A stretch of 22,305 bases of DNA from a virus. The notes below the pieces were generated by a model, which worked only from the letters and a program-made list of their open reading frames with translations, did no database searches and was not told the origin of the DNA. The translations under genes and the position numbers were made by a program. The stretch is taken from positions 1-22,305 of IMG/VR virus record IMGVR_UViG_3300048694_000505; one strand, given 5' to 3'. Each line of letters opens with the position of its first letter. The first letter of the stretch is position 1. This document shows positions 14,136 to 20,916 of the stretch, one piece after another.

Positions 14136-14353
14136 CTATGTTTTGTATTGTTTGTTCTGATGAAATCGACCCGCCCAAACGGGCGCAACTTGGTTACAAG
14201 ACCTGCCTATTCTGTGGTGAGGACATGGCGAAAGCCGAGCGCAAGTCATGGACTGTGGTGCAAGAGTTTGGCAAGGGCGGGTATATGTTTGTGACTGCGA
14301 ATGCGGCACACACTACCCTGAGAGAAACCAACCAGAAATCGGTAAGAACCTAA
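14132..14353 (+). CDS. Small zinc-finger protein, DksA/TraR-like
   Basis: A 73-residue protein with CIVC at 5-8 and CLFC at 26-29, spaced like the zinc finger of DksA/TraR proteins (CxxC, I, R, C..C), followed by a polar tail. Full-length DksA and TraR bind the RNA polymerase secondary channel through a coiled coil; this protein lacks that part, so only the finger is shared. Many phages carry similar short proteins of unknown role. GGGAGG precedes the overlapping ATG. Confidence 0.75.
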   Translation: MTMFCIVCSDEIDPPKRAQLGYKTCLFCGEDMAKAERKSWTVVQEFGKGGYMFVTANAAHTTLRETNQKSVRT

Positions 14354-14366
14354 ATGGAGGAATGAA

Positions 14367-14606
14367 ATGAAAAAGAGCGTGTGGAAAGTAACTGGATACA
14401 TCATAGACGATGGTATGGAAAACCTTTTTGAAGCGTATTTCACCGACCGAGATGTTGCCCATGAGGTGTATCACAAGGGTGAGCGTGAGTATGGGATAGC
14501 CGCAGGTTATACCAAAATGAACTGGACATTGGAGGGGTTCTACCTCGATGACAACCCACACATTGACCAGATGTTCAACGATGTAAGAGAAGCAATGGAG
14601 GAATGA
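14367..14606 (+). CDS. Small acidic hypothetical protein
   Basis: A 79-residue acidic protein (MKKSVWKVTGYIIDDGMENL...), with an alpha/beta pattern and several aromatic residues. GGAGGAATGAAATG is the start context, repeated almost exactly at the next gene. Function unknown. Small acidic phage proteins can act as DNA mimics, but nothing specific shows that here. Confidence 0.78.
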   Translation: MKKSVWKVTGYIIDDGMENLFEAYFTDRDVAHEVYHKGEREYGIAAGYTKMNWTLEGFYLDDNPHIDQMFNDVREAMEE

Positions 14607-14607
14607 A

Positions 14608-14862
14608 ATGAAACGAATGCCATACAGTAAACCATTCAACGATTGGGAAGTGGGCAATCGCAGGCAACTGCAAGGCGCACTAAGGGATTGCCTGTTCAAA
14701 GGCAAATACCCTACAACATCATCCAGTATGTTGGCGTTGAAGTTTGACAGGGACTCATGGCGTTACGGGCGCAGACTGAACCGACTATCGGTTGGACTCA
14801 TCCGTGCGTTTGGGGTAAAGCATTTTTTCCGTGGTGCGTATGTGGGGGCAGAGAATGACTGA
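14608..14862 (+). CDS. Small basic hypothetical protein
   Basis: An 84-residue basic protein (MKRMPYSKPFNDWEVGNRRQ...), with a polar helical N-terminal half and an Arg-rich segment SWRYGRRLNRLSVGLIRAFG. It starts after GGAGGAATGAA, one base past the previous stop. No family recognised. Confidence 0.75.
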   Translation: MKRMPYSKPFNDWEVGNRRQLQGALRDCLFKGKYPTTSSSMLALKFDRDSWRYGRRLNRLSVGLIRAFGVKHFFRGAYVGAEND

Positions 14863-15040
14863 CGCACCCAACATGATGATTCGCAAGCCGTGTCCGACTT
14901 GTCTGAATCCAGACAACGAAATACTGAGGTTCAGAAGGGGAGCCAACAAATCCCGCACAACATACAGATGCACATACTGTAAGCGTGTGTTCTCGGAGTC
15001 TGTGCCTAACAAATACCAACCCAAGGGGCTAATCAAATGA
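14855..15040 (+). CDS. Small zinc-ribbon protein
   Basis: A 61-residue protein from the ATG at 14855 (GGGGGC site upstream, eight-base overlap with the previous gene). CPTC at about 12-15 and CTYC at about 39-42 form a two-knuckle zinc ribbon with basic residues between, of the kind found in transcription factors and transposase N-termini. The middle (LRFRRGANKSRTTYRCTYCK) resembles DNA- or RNA-binding ribbons. The stop overlaps the next start as ATGA. Confidence 0.78.
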   Translation: MTDAPNMMIRKPCPTCLNPDNEILRFRRGANKSRTTYRCTYCKRVFSESVPNKYQPKGLIK

Positions 15041-15258
15041 AACAACCAGAGGACAACAAGACCATCGACTTCATCGGGGGCGGGGGCAAGACACCCAAAC
15101 TTGTTGAGCGTTGCGTATTTTGGATTGAGTGTGCAGACAATGGCGAGGTCATCGAGTGGCGACCGCTGACCAAAACCCAAGCCGTGCGTATGCACAAATG
15201 CACCGAGCGTAATCTCCCGCCTAATGTGTCAAGACATGGGTGGGCAGTGATAGATTGA
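15037..15258 (+). CDS. Small hypothetical protein, last of the tiny-gene cluster
   Basis: A 73-residue protein (MKQPEDNKTIDFIGGGGKTP...) with CVFWIECADNGEVIEWRPLT, a beta-hairpin-like core, and a basic C-terminal half. AAGGGG precedes the overlapping ATG. Its last codons overlap the -35 of the promoter at 15255. No family recognised. Confidence 0.72.
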   Translation: MKQPEDNKTIDFIGGGGKTPKLVERCVFWIECADNGEVIEWRPLTKTQAVRMHKCTERNLPPNVSRHGWAVID

Positions 15259-15283
15259 CATACCCATGACAATCTGTTATAAT
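15255..15283 (+). promoter_or_regulatory. Perfect sigma-70 promoter with extended -10, drives the ATPase/VWA set
   Basis: TTGACA (15255-15260), a 17-base spacer and TATAAT (15278-15283) match consensus fully, and TG at 15275-15276 adds the extended -10. Predicted start is near 15290. Palindrome copy 9 is at about +37 to +53, matching the arrangement at the 11761 promoter, which implies shared control. Confidence 0.93.
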
Positions 15284-15326
15284 GTAGTTTGTGTTAGTAA
15301 ATTTGTGTGTTAGTCAACCAACACGG

Positions 15327-15343
15327 TTTCATACCGTATGAAA
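15327..15343. repeat. Palindrome TTTCATACNGTATGAAA, copy 9
   Basis: Perfect copy with central C. Its right half runs into the AAAGG ribosome-binding site of the 15353 gene, so a bound protein or an RNA hairpin would cover it. It also supplies an in-frame upstream ATG at 15338. Confidence 0.95.
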
Positions 15344-15352
15344 GGAAATGAA

Positions 15353-16234
15353 ATGACAATCGAAGTAAGCAAACTCTCGGGTTCGGCACTCATCGTCAAC
15401 CTGAATCTGTCCGTATGGACTGCACGAAAGATGGACAAGGGCGTGTCTCAAGAGATTGACCAAGCCAAGGCAACCAAGACCCGTGCAGGGAACTACCACA
15501 AGAACCTATTGGCGGGTTCGGGTAAGTTGGATGAAATCACCAAACTGGCAAACGCCATCCGCACATGGCACTACACCCACACGCAACCGTGGGGGGACAA
15601 TGGGGACAGGGTGTTACCCATGACCATGTTCGTGGACTATCGTGGGCAACTGACCAACTACGAGAATCAGTTTGCAACACTGGTAAACAGTTTCCTGAGT
15701 GAATACGACACGCTGGTGACGGCGGCGGCGTTCCAACTGGGTAACTTGTTTAATCGTGAGGACTATCCCGCCCGTGAGCAAATCGTGAGTAAGTTTGGGT
15801 TTAGGTATGCGTTCACGCCACTACCTACTGCGGGTGACTTCCGTGTGGACATTGGTGAGCAGGGGCTGTCCGAGTTGCGTGACCACTACGAGGGCGTGTT
15901 GACTGAGCGCACCACGACCATGATGCAGGATGCGTGGGACAGACTGTATGACGCACTGTCGAAAATGTCCGAGCGTTTGTCTGACGATGTTGACCCAAGC
16001 ACGGGTGAAACCAAACGCAAGATATTCCGTGACAGTCTGGTGGATAACGCCATAGATGTTTGTAAGTTACTCAAACATTTCAACACGACCAATGACACTA
16101 AGTTGGAAGCCATGCGTCAACAACTTGAGGATGCCATGCGTGGTGTAGATGCACAGTCATTGCGTGAGTCTGACTTACTGCGTGAGCAGACCAAATCCAA
16201 AGTCGATGCGTTGCTCGACAAATTTTCCCTGTGA
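15353..16234 (+). CDS. Helical partner protein of the MoxR/VWA set (DUF3150-like)
   Basis: A 293-residue protein from the ATG at 15353; AAAGGAAA sits six bases before it, while an alternative ATG at 15338 lies inside the palindrome. It is mostly alpha-helical, with SALIVNLNLSVWTARKMDKG at the N-terminus, WHYTHTQPWGDNGDRVLPMT near 75-95 and a helical C-terminal third rich in Glu, Arg and Leu. I associate this pattern and this gene order with DUF3150-type proteins next to MoxR ATPases and VWA proteins in phages and integrative elements; that link is from memory. It may be the substrate, scaffold or adaptor of the ATPase. Followed by a palindrome and the ATPase gene. Confidence 0.72.
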   Translation: MTIEVSKLSGSALIVNLNLSVWTARKMDKGVSQEIDQAKATKTRAGNYHKNLLAGSGKLDEITKLANAIRTWHYTHTQPWGDNGDRVLPMTMFVDYRGQLTNYENQFATLVNSFLSEYDTLVTAAAFQLGNLFNREDYPAREQIVSKFGFRYAFTPLPTAGDFRVDIGEQGLSELRDHYEGVLTERTTTMMQDAWDRLYDALSKMSERLSDDVDPSTGETKRKIFRDSLVDNAIDVCKLLKHFNTTNDTKLEAMRQQLEDAMRGVDAQSLRESDLLREQTKSKVDALLDKFSL

Positions 16235-16248
16235 GAACAGGTATCTGC

Positions 16249-16279
16249 GGGGCGGTTTCATACAGTATGAAACTTCCCC
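16249..16279 (+). repeat. Extended hairpin around palindrome copy 10
   Basis: The core TTTCATACAGTATGAAA is at 16256-16272. Flanks extend it: GGGG-CG before and TT-CCCC after, giving a 15-position stem with an internal mismatch pair. It is followed by ATTTTGTGTTT, so it could act as a weak terminator or mRNA end-protector between the 15353 and 16329 genes. Confidence 0.8.
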
Positions 16280-16328
16280 ATTTTGTGTTTGTGTGTTAGT
16301 TTGTTCAACCCTTTGAAAGGAAATGAAA

Positions 16329-17408
16329 ATGTCACTTTACAAATCAATCTCTCTGCAACAGACCGCTGACCTCATCGCCGCAGTCGGTGATGTTCAAACC
16401 ATACTAGCGCAAGGCGAAATGGGCATTGGCAAATCATCCATCCTAAAGATGTTGCGTGAAAAGCCTGAATTCAAAGACCACTACTTCTGCTATGTCGACA
16501 TTACAACCAAAGATGTTGGCGACTTCATGGTTCCGAAAATCAAAGACATTGATGGCAACGAGGTGTGTCGCTTTGTTCCGAATGAGGAATTCGGTTTGCA
16601 CTTCAAAGACCGCAAGGTGGTGATGATGCTCGATGAGTTGGGCAAGGCAAAGGGTGGCGTGATGAATGCCTGTCTGCGCCTGATGCAAGAGCGTTCGTTG
16701 GGTGTGTATGACTTGCAGGGTATTGTGTTTGCCACAACAAATTTGGCTGTGGAGGGTATTGGTGACAATGTTCCGCCCCACGCCAGAAATCGTGTGACTC
16801 AGGTGCGTGTCGCTAAACCTACGGCAGAGGAATGGATGACCTATGCAATCAGCAAGGGTGTCAATCACACAGTCATTGCTACTGTGCGTGAGTATCCCGA
16901 CATGATGGCATCGTTTGAGGACTACGAATCGCCAACACAAAACACCTATGTGTATGACCCCCGTGATGTTCGCCTGTCGTTTGTCACGCCCCGTTCGTTG
17001 GAGAAAGCAGGTCACATCGTTGACCGTTGCTCTATCTTGGGTAAAGATGTTTTGGCTCATGCGTTGAAAGGCACAGTCGGTGACAAGGCAATGCTCAACA
17101 TCCTGACGATGGTGGACATGGATGCACAACTCGCTGATTGGGATGACATTATCAAATCGCCAACAACTGTGCCTGTGCCAAACAATGGTGCGGCATCGTG
17201 TATGTTGGTTGCCAAAGCGGTTCAGCGTATCCGTAAGGACAACATCGGTTCATGGATGGACTTCTTACCCCGTATGTCCAAAGAAGCGCAGGGCTTGTTT
17301 GCCCGTAGCGTTATGCAAGAGCGTTGCCCCAACCGTGAAGTGGCGGCGACCAATATGAAGTTTGCGAAGTGGGCGGCAGACAACAACTATATGTTTGCCC
17401 GTCGTTGA
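16329..17408 (+). CDS. MoxR/CobS-type AAA+ ATPase
   Basis: A 359-residue ATPase. Walker A GEMGIGKS at 29-36, Walker B VVMMLDE at 97-103, sensor-1 FATTN at 134-138 and an arginine-finger segment PPHARNR at 149-155. The order and size match MoxR-type AAA+ proteins such as CobS, which form hexameric rings that remodel protein partners together with a VWA protein. The ATG at 16329 is eight bases after AAAGG; one at 16323 is too close. The VWA-metallopeptidase gene follows. T4-like cyanophages also carry CobS-like ATPases with unclear roles. Target unknown. Confidence 0.88.
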   Translation: MSLYKSISLQQTADLIAAVGDVQTILAQGEMGIGKSSILKMLREKPEFKDHYFCYVDITTKDVGDFMVPKIKDIDGNEVCRFVPNEEFGLHFKDRKVVMMLDELGKAKGGVMNACLRLMQERSLGVYDLQGIVFATTNLAVEGIGDNVPPHARNRVTQVRVAKPTAEEWMTYAISKGVNHTVIATVREYPDMMASFEDYESPTQNTYVYDPRDVRLSFVTPRSLEKAGHIVDRCSILGKDVLAHALKGTVGDKAMLNILTMVDMDAQLADWDDIIKSPTTVPVPNNGAASCMLVAKAVQRIRKDNIGSWMDFLPRMSKEAQGLFARSVMQERCPNREVAATNMKFAKWAADNNYMFARR

Positions 17409-17422
17409 TTTTTTGGCGGGGG

Positions 17423-17439
17423 TTTCATACAGTATGAAC
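17423..17439. repeat. Palindrome copy 11, imperfect (last base changed)
   Basis: TTTCATACAGTATGAAC, differing from the consensus only at the final base. It is flanked by GGGGG and CCCCC, making a hairpin 17418-17443 with one unpaired T. No T tract follows. It lies between the ATPase and VWA genes, 33 bases before the VWA start. Confidence 0.92.
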
Positions 17440-17472
17440 CCCCATTCGTTAACCAGAGAAAGAGAGGAAATC

Positions 17473-18642
17473 ATGTTTGTTACACAACTTAATCAGATGA
17501 CTGCATTGCAGAAAATTGAGCGTGCTCATGTGGAACTCATGGCGCACCAAGATACTATGGAGTATGCGGGTGTCATCATGGTCGGCAAATATTTTGTCGA
17601 TGAGAATGTCCCTACTGCTTGCACCAATGGCATCGACTGTAAGTATGGCAAGGCGTTCATTGAGGGACTGTCTGATAGCGACTTGCGTGGTCTTATCTTG
17701 CATGAGAATCTGCACAAGGCGTTCCAACATACTTTCCTGTGGCGTCACTTGTATGAGCAGAACCCCAAGGTTGCAAACATGGCTTGCGACTATGTAATCA
17801 ATCTCATCATCAAAGATATTGATAGGGCATCGGATGGGTTCGTGACTCTGCCCAAACAGGGTTTGATTGACGAGCGTTTTCGTGGCATGGACTCACAGGA
17901 AGTGTTTGACATTCTCATGGATGAGGGTGGGGATGGTGGCGATGAGGGTGAACCGCTTGACGAACACGACTGGGAGAGTGGCGAACAACTGACTGACCAA
18001 GAGAAGGAACAACTTCAGAAAGAGATTGACCAAGCCCTGCGTCAAGGTCAGATGTTGGCTGGCAAGATGGGTGGGCGCATAACCCGTGAGTTGGGTGAGT
18101 TGCTTGAACCCAAGGTGCGTTGGCAAGATAAGTTACGGGAGTATCTGTCTAGCCTTGCAGATGGTAAGGATGTTTCTACATGGCAGAAAGTCAATCGTCG
18201 TTGGCTACAACACGATATGTATATGCCCTCTACTGTGTCCGAGAGCATGGGGCGTATCGTGATTGGCGTGGACACATCGGGTTCGATTGGTGGGCGTGAG
18301 CTGAATGCGTTTCTCTCTGAGGTCAAGGCAATCTGTGAGAATGTGTCTCCCGAGTTGGTGGACTTACTGTATTGGGACACCTCAGTAGCGGCACACGAAG
18401 TGTATGCCCGAGACAGTCTGGACAAACTGGTGAGTAGCACCAAACCCGCAGGTGGCGGGGGGACAGACGCATCATGCGTTCCCATTTACATCAAAGAGCG
18501 TGGCATCAAACCCGAGTGCGTTGTCATGCTGACTGATGGATATGTAAGTGATTGGGGCACATGGCAACAGCCTGTGCTGTGGTGCATCGTCAATGGTTCG
18601 AGTAGCAATGCGCCTGTCGGTCAAACCATTCATGTGGATTGA
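17473..18642 (+). CDS. VWA domain protein with N-terminal HExxH metallopeptidase-like domain
   Basis: A 389-residue protein. The N-terminal part holds HENLH at 77-81 followed by H86, a zincin zinc-binding motif, and ANMACDYVIN at 101-110, as in DUF2201-type predicted metallopeptidases. An acidic linker spans about 147-175. The C-terminal VWA domain has a complete MIDAS: DTSGS at 267-271, T331 in GGGGTD and D355 in MLTDG. VWA proteins act as adaptors of MoxR ATPases, so this and the 16329 gene product likely form one machine, possibly with proteolytic output. Start ATG follows GAGAGGAAA; a longer frame from 17362 only reads through the palindrome. Confidence 0.88.
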   Translation: MFVTQLNQMTALQKIERAHVELMAHQDTMEYAGVIMVGKYFVDENVPTACTNGIDCKYGKAFIEGLSDSDLRGLILHENLHKAFQHTFLWRHLYEQNPKVANMACDYVINLIIKDIDRASDGFVTLPKQGLIDERFRGMDSQEVFDILMDEGGDGGDEGEPLDEHDWESGEQLTDQEKEQLQKEIDQALRQGQMLAGKMGGRITRELGELLEPKVRWQDKLREYLSSLADGKDVSTWQKVNRRWLQHDMYMPSTVSESMGRIVIGVDTSGSIGGRELNAFLSEVKAICENVSPELVDLLYWDTSVAAHEVYARDSLDKLVSSTKPAGGGGTDASCVPIYIKERGIKPECVVMLTDGYVSDWGTWQQPVLWCIVNGSSSNAPVGQTIHVD

Positions 18643-18643
18643 T

Positions 18644-18657
18644 GGAAACAGGTCTCA
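18644..18657. repeat. Inverted copy of the control-region repeat GAGACCTGTTCCC
   Basis: GGAAACAGGTCTCA is the reverse complement of TGAGACCTGTTCCC with one change. It sits in the 30-base gap after the VWA gene, about 7.3 kb from the direct copies at 11044-11333. Confidence 0.6.
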
Positions 18658-18672
18658 AGAGAGGAGGTCGAT

Positions 18673-18870
18673 ATGACATTTACAGAGTTGGAATTTGTTT
18701 TGGGCGTTGCGTTCATCGTGGTTGTGTTCATGTATTTTCGTGAGCGTGACCACAGGCGTGACCAGCGCAGGGAATTCACCGCAGTCTTGATGGGCTTGCA
18801 CCGCAAAGAACTGGACTTGAAAGACCACGGTGATTACATTGAAATCATCAAAACAGAAGGGGGTAAATAA
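18673..18870 (+). CDS. Small membrane protein
   Basis: A 65-residue protein with one hydrophobic segment (about 6-22, LEFVLGVAFIVVVFMYF) followed by a strongly charged helix (RERDHRRDQRREF) and a polar tail. N-out/C-in topology is expected from the positive charges after the segment. GAGGAGG precedes the ATG. It could anchor something from the ATPase/VWA set or act alone; it lacks the lipobox or heptad pattern of spanin genes. Function unknown. Confidence 0.75.
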   Translation: MTFTELEFVLGVAFIVVVFMYFRERDHRRDQRREFTAVLMGLHRKELDLKDHGDYIEIIKTEGGK

Positions 18871-19874
18871 TGAATCAGCGAATCTTGCGCAATGGTGGTG
18901 TGGTGTATGAAACCATGTGGTATCGTGGTTGTAACATCCGCTTAAATAACTACGAGCAAGCCAAGGCTCGGTATGAGTCTGTCACACCAATCGGTGGTCT
19001 GCGTAAGAAGTTGGGAGGTGACTTCCGACCCATTACTGACCGCTATCGCACATGGGAAGTGTTCATGCGAAACGGGGATGACTATGGGTTTGGGTTTAGT
19101 TCGTCTTACATAACATACACCCATGAAAAAGATGAGGATGGCAAAAATGTTGCCAAACCTATCAAACTAAATGGGACTGTATATCCCGTAGTGATGTTCT
19201 CACCTGATGGTGTGGTGACATACACCGCAAACTGGGCGAGTTCATACACGACATGGGATATTCTGGCGGCGGTGTTGCCCGATGGGATGCGGTTCGCAAA
19301 GTTTGGTTCAAAACAATACATGGAGTTGGCGCAACCTGATGGGTCATACGAATATTTCTTGTTATCGAAGGATGGACTAGCCATGCGTTTCATACCGTAT
19401 GAAAGTGATGGTAAACAGTTCTTCCGTGTCCACCCTGATGACATTACCAGAGAATCCAAAATTGTCGTTGACCGTGACAAATCCAAGCGTATGGATGAGG
19501 AATTTAAAGCGTTCATTGAGTATCACAAAATGATGGGAGACCTGATTACAAGTGGTATGGATGTTAAAGACCATTGGCGTGAACGAAAGGGTTTAGCATT
19601 TTTATCATCCAACGACTGGTTGTTTCGTGAGAAAGGCGAGGACTATGGGAGTAAATGGGCTGATGCAATCGTGGCGTTCTTTCAAATCAACAACAGGGTA
19701 ACGCAGAGATGGAATTCAAATACACAGACTTTTGAGATAACCGATACACATCGTGGCAACTTAGAGGATATTTTGAAGATGCCACGAAGCAAGTTGGTGA
19801 GAATGACTAAACCATACAAGCGTGTGGATGTTCCGATTGGCGTTGGCTTTAGACCAAATGGGAGGACTCTATGA
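18870..19874 (+). CDS. Hypothetical protein
   Basis: A 334-residue protein (MNQRILRNGGVVYETMWYRG...). The first 200 residues are rich in Tyr, Phe, Gly and Asp with beta-strand periodicity; the rest is mixed with a helical segment around MDEEFKAFIEYHKMMGDLIT. Palindrome copy 12 encodes RFIPYES near residue 174. GGGGG precedes the ATG, which overlaps the previous stop by one base. No family or catalytic motif was recognised. The neighbouring 19981 gene has a somewhat similar overall style but no clear homology by eye. Confidence 0.8.
   Translation: MNQRILRNGGVVYETMWYRGCNIRLNNYEQAKARYESVTPIGGLRKKLGGDFRPITDRYRTWEVFMRNGDDYGFGFSSSYITYTHEKDEDGKNVAKPIKLNGTVYPVVMFSPDGVVTYTANWASSYTTWDILAAVLPDGMRFAKFGSKQYMELAQPDGSYEYFLLSKDGLAMRFIPYESDGKQFFRVHPDDITRESKIVVDRDKSKRMDEEFKAFIEYHKMMGDLITSGMDVKDHWRERKGLAFLSSNDWLFREKGEDYGSKWADAIVAFFQINNRVTQRWNSNTQTFEITDTHRGNLEDILKMPRSKLVRMTKPYKRVDVPIGVGFRPNGRTL
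19388..19404. repeat. Palindrome TTTCATACNGTATGAAA, copy 12, in coding sequence
   Basis: Perfect copy with central C inside the 18870 gene, read in a different frame from copies 7 and 8 (F-I-P-Y-E). It is the rightmost copy. Confidence 0.95.
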
Positions 19875-19978
19875 GAGATGAATGGGATGGGTTTACACGA
19901 TACGAACGGATTGAGCGTGTCGTGTTTTTGGTGGCACTCATTGTGCTGATTCTTGATATTTTTGTTTGGAGGGCTTGA
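19871..19978 (+). CDS. Very small membrane protein (35 residues)
   Basis: MRDEWDGFTRYERIERVVFL continues as a hydrophobic helix VALIVLILDIFVWRA and stops. The ATG overlaps the previous stop as ATGA, GGGAGGA lies just before it, and its last bases contain the GGAGGG site of the next gene, so it fits the operon exactly. Single-span phage miniproteins can act in lysis timing or superinfection exclusion, but nothing here assigns a role. Confidence 0.6.
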   Translation: MRDEWDGFTRYERIERVVFLVALIVLILDIFVWRA

Positions 19979-19980
19979 AA

Positions 19981-20916
19981 ATGAATAACAGCAAAACACC
20001 TTTGGAGTTGATTCAGGAATTACCTGACACCAGCTTTGCATCACCTAACTATCGCAGACAAGCGATAGGTGTGTTGAGCGCATTGAAAATTGAAACGGGT
20101 GAGTATCAACATGATTCGTTCATCGATGGCATCATCCCCGTGCCGTTGGGTCTCAAGAAACTCTACGATGAGGTTAAACATAAACAACCTCACATGACAT
20201 TCGTCATTTACAGAAACCCTCGGTGGCGTATACCGTGTTGTGAGGACGAGGTGCAAATCTACAACCATATTGGCATTGCCTACACCGATGCGCCTGAAAT
20301 CATGGTGGGCAAACTCATTTACGATAGGAACAAAAATGGTGAGCCAGTGTTTACTGTATGGGCAGACGATATAAAGAACGATAGGTATGCCACTTACAAC
20401 GATGACTATCACAGTAAACACACTAAAAAATTCGCCAATGCAGTCAAGACTGCCAACCAGTATCTCAAGCCAAAGACGGTTCAGGCGTTGAAGGTTAACT
20501 TTGAGTCTGACCTTGAACACGCTCAATCGCAGATTACAGCCCCCGCCCAACACAAACTGTACGAGGCTTGTAACATAAATTGGCATCAGATAAAGACAGA
20601 GATTGAGGGCATGATTTCATTTGGCTACACACCCAAAACCACGGAGTTTCTCAATGCGTTTAACCTAATCAAACAGGAGGGTGATGAACTAAAACGCCTG
20701 TCGAAATACAAACCCAAGGCAACATTCGTATGGCTTAAGACAGATTCAGCACACCTACTGGACTCTGATGGGACAGAGACAATAGCGACCTCTACCGATG
20801 CCATACCAGAAGATATTCGTAACAAGATTGCCGTGTTGCAGATTGGCGCAGATAGGTCTGCGGTCATCAATGTCGGTATGAAAATCGACAACACCAAATA
20901 CTGGGTGTTCCAATGA
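19981..20916 (+). CDS. Hypothetical protein
   Basis: A 311-residue protein (MNNSKTPLELIQELPDTSFA...) from the ATG at 19981, seven bases after GGAGGG. Notable segments are MTFVIYRNPRWRIPCCEDEV, a helical basic region around HSKHTKKFANAVKTANQYLK and a C-terminal beta-rich part ending [10 protein letters not shown]. No known domain recognised. The next start overlaps its stop. Confidence 0.78.
   Translation: MNNSKTPLELIQELPDTSFASPNYRRQAIGVLSALKIETGEYQHDSFIDGIIPVPLGLKKLYDEVKHKQPHMTFVIYRNPRWRIPCCEDEVQIYNHIGIAYTDAPEIMVGKLIYDRNKNGEPVFTVWADDIKNDRYATYNDDYHSKHTKKFANAVKTANQYLKPKTVQALKVNFESDLEHAQSQITAPAQHKLYEACNINWHQIKTEIEGMISFGYTPKTTEFLNAFNLIKQEGDELKRLSKYKPKATFVWLKTDSAHLLDSDGTETIATSTDAIPEDIRNKIAVLQIGADRSAVINVGMKIDNTKYWVFQ

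Noticed and set aside
14630-14980. Partial matches to the palindrome (CATACAGTA near 14631, CATACTGTA near 14974)
   Set aside because: Only the central nine bases match and the outer TTT/AAA parts are absent; both fall in coding sequence and are not separable from chance.
16443-17129. 228-codon minus-strand frame opposite the ATPase gene
   Set aside because: The plus strand encodes clear Walker A, Walker B and sensor motifs; the minus frame is His/Cys-rich shadow sequence.
17362-17472. Longer N-terminus for the VWA protein reading through palindrome copy 11
   Set aside because: The extension overlaps the end of the ATPase gene, has no ribosome-binding site and lacks family-like residues, whereas GAGAGGAAA directly precedes the ATG at 17473.
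10322-19404. CRISPR array explanation for the repeated palindrome
   Set aside because: Spacing ranges from 138 to nearly 2000 bases, copies lie inside genes, and there are no unit-length spacers or cas genes.
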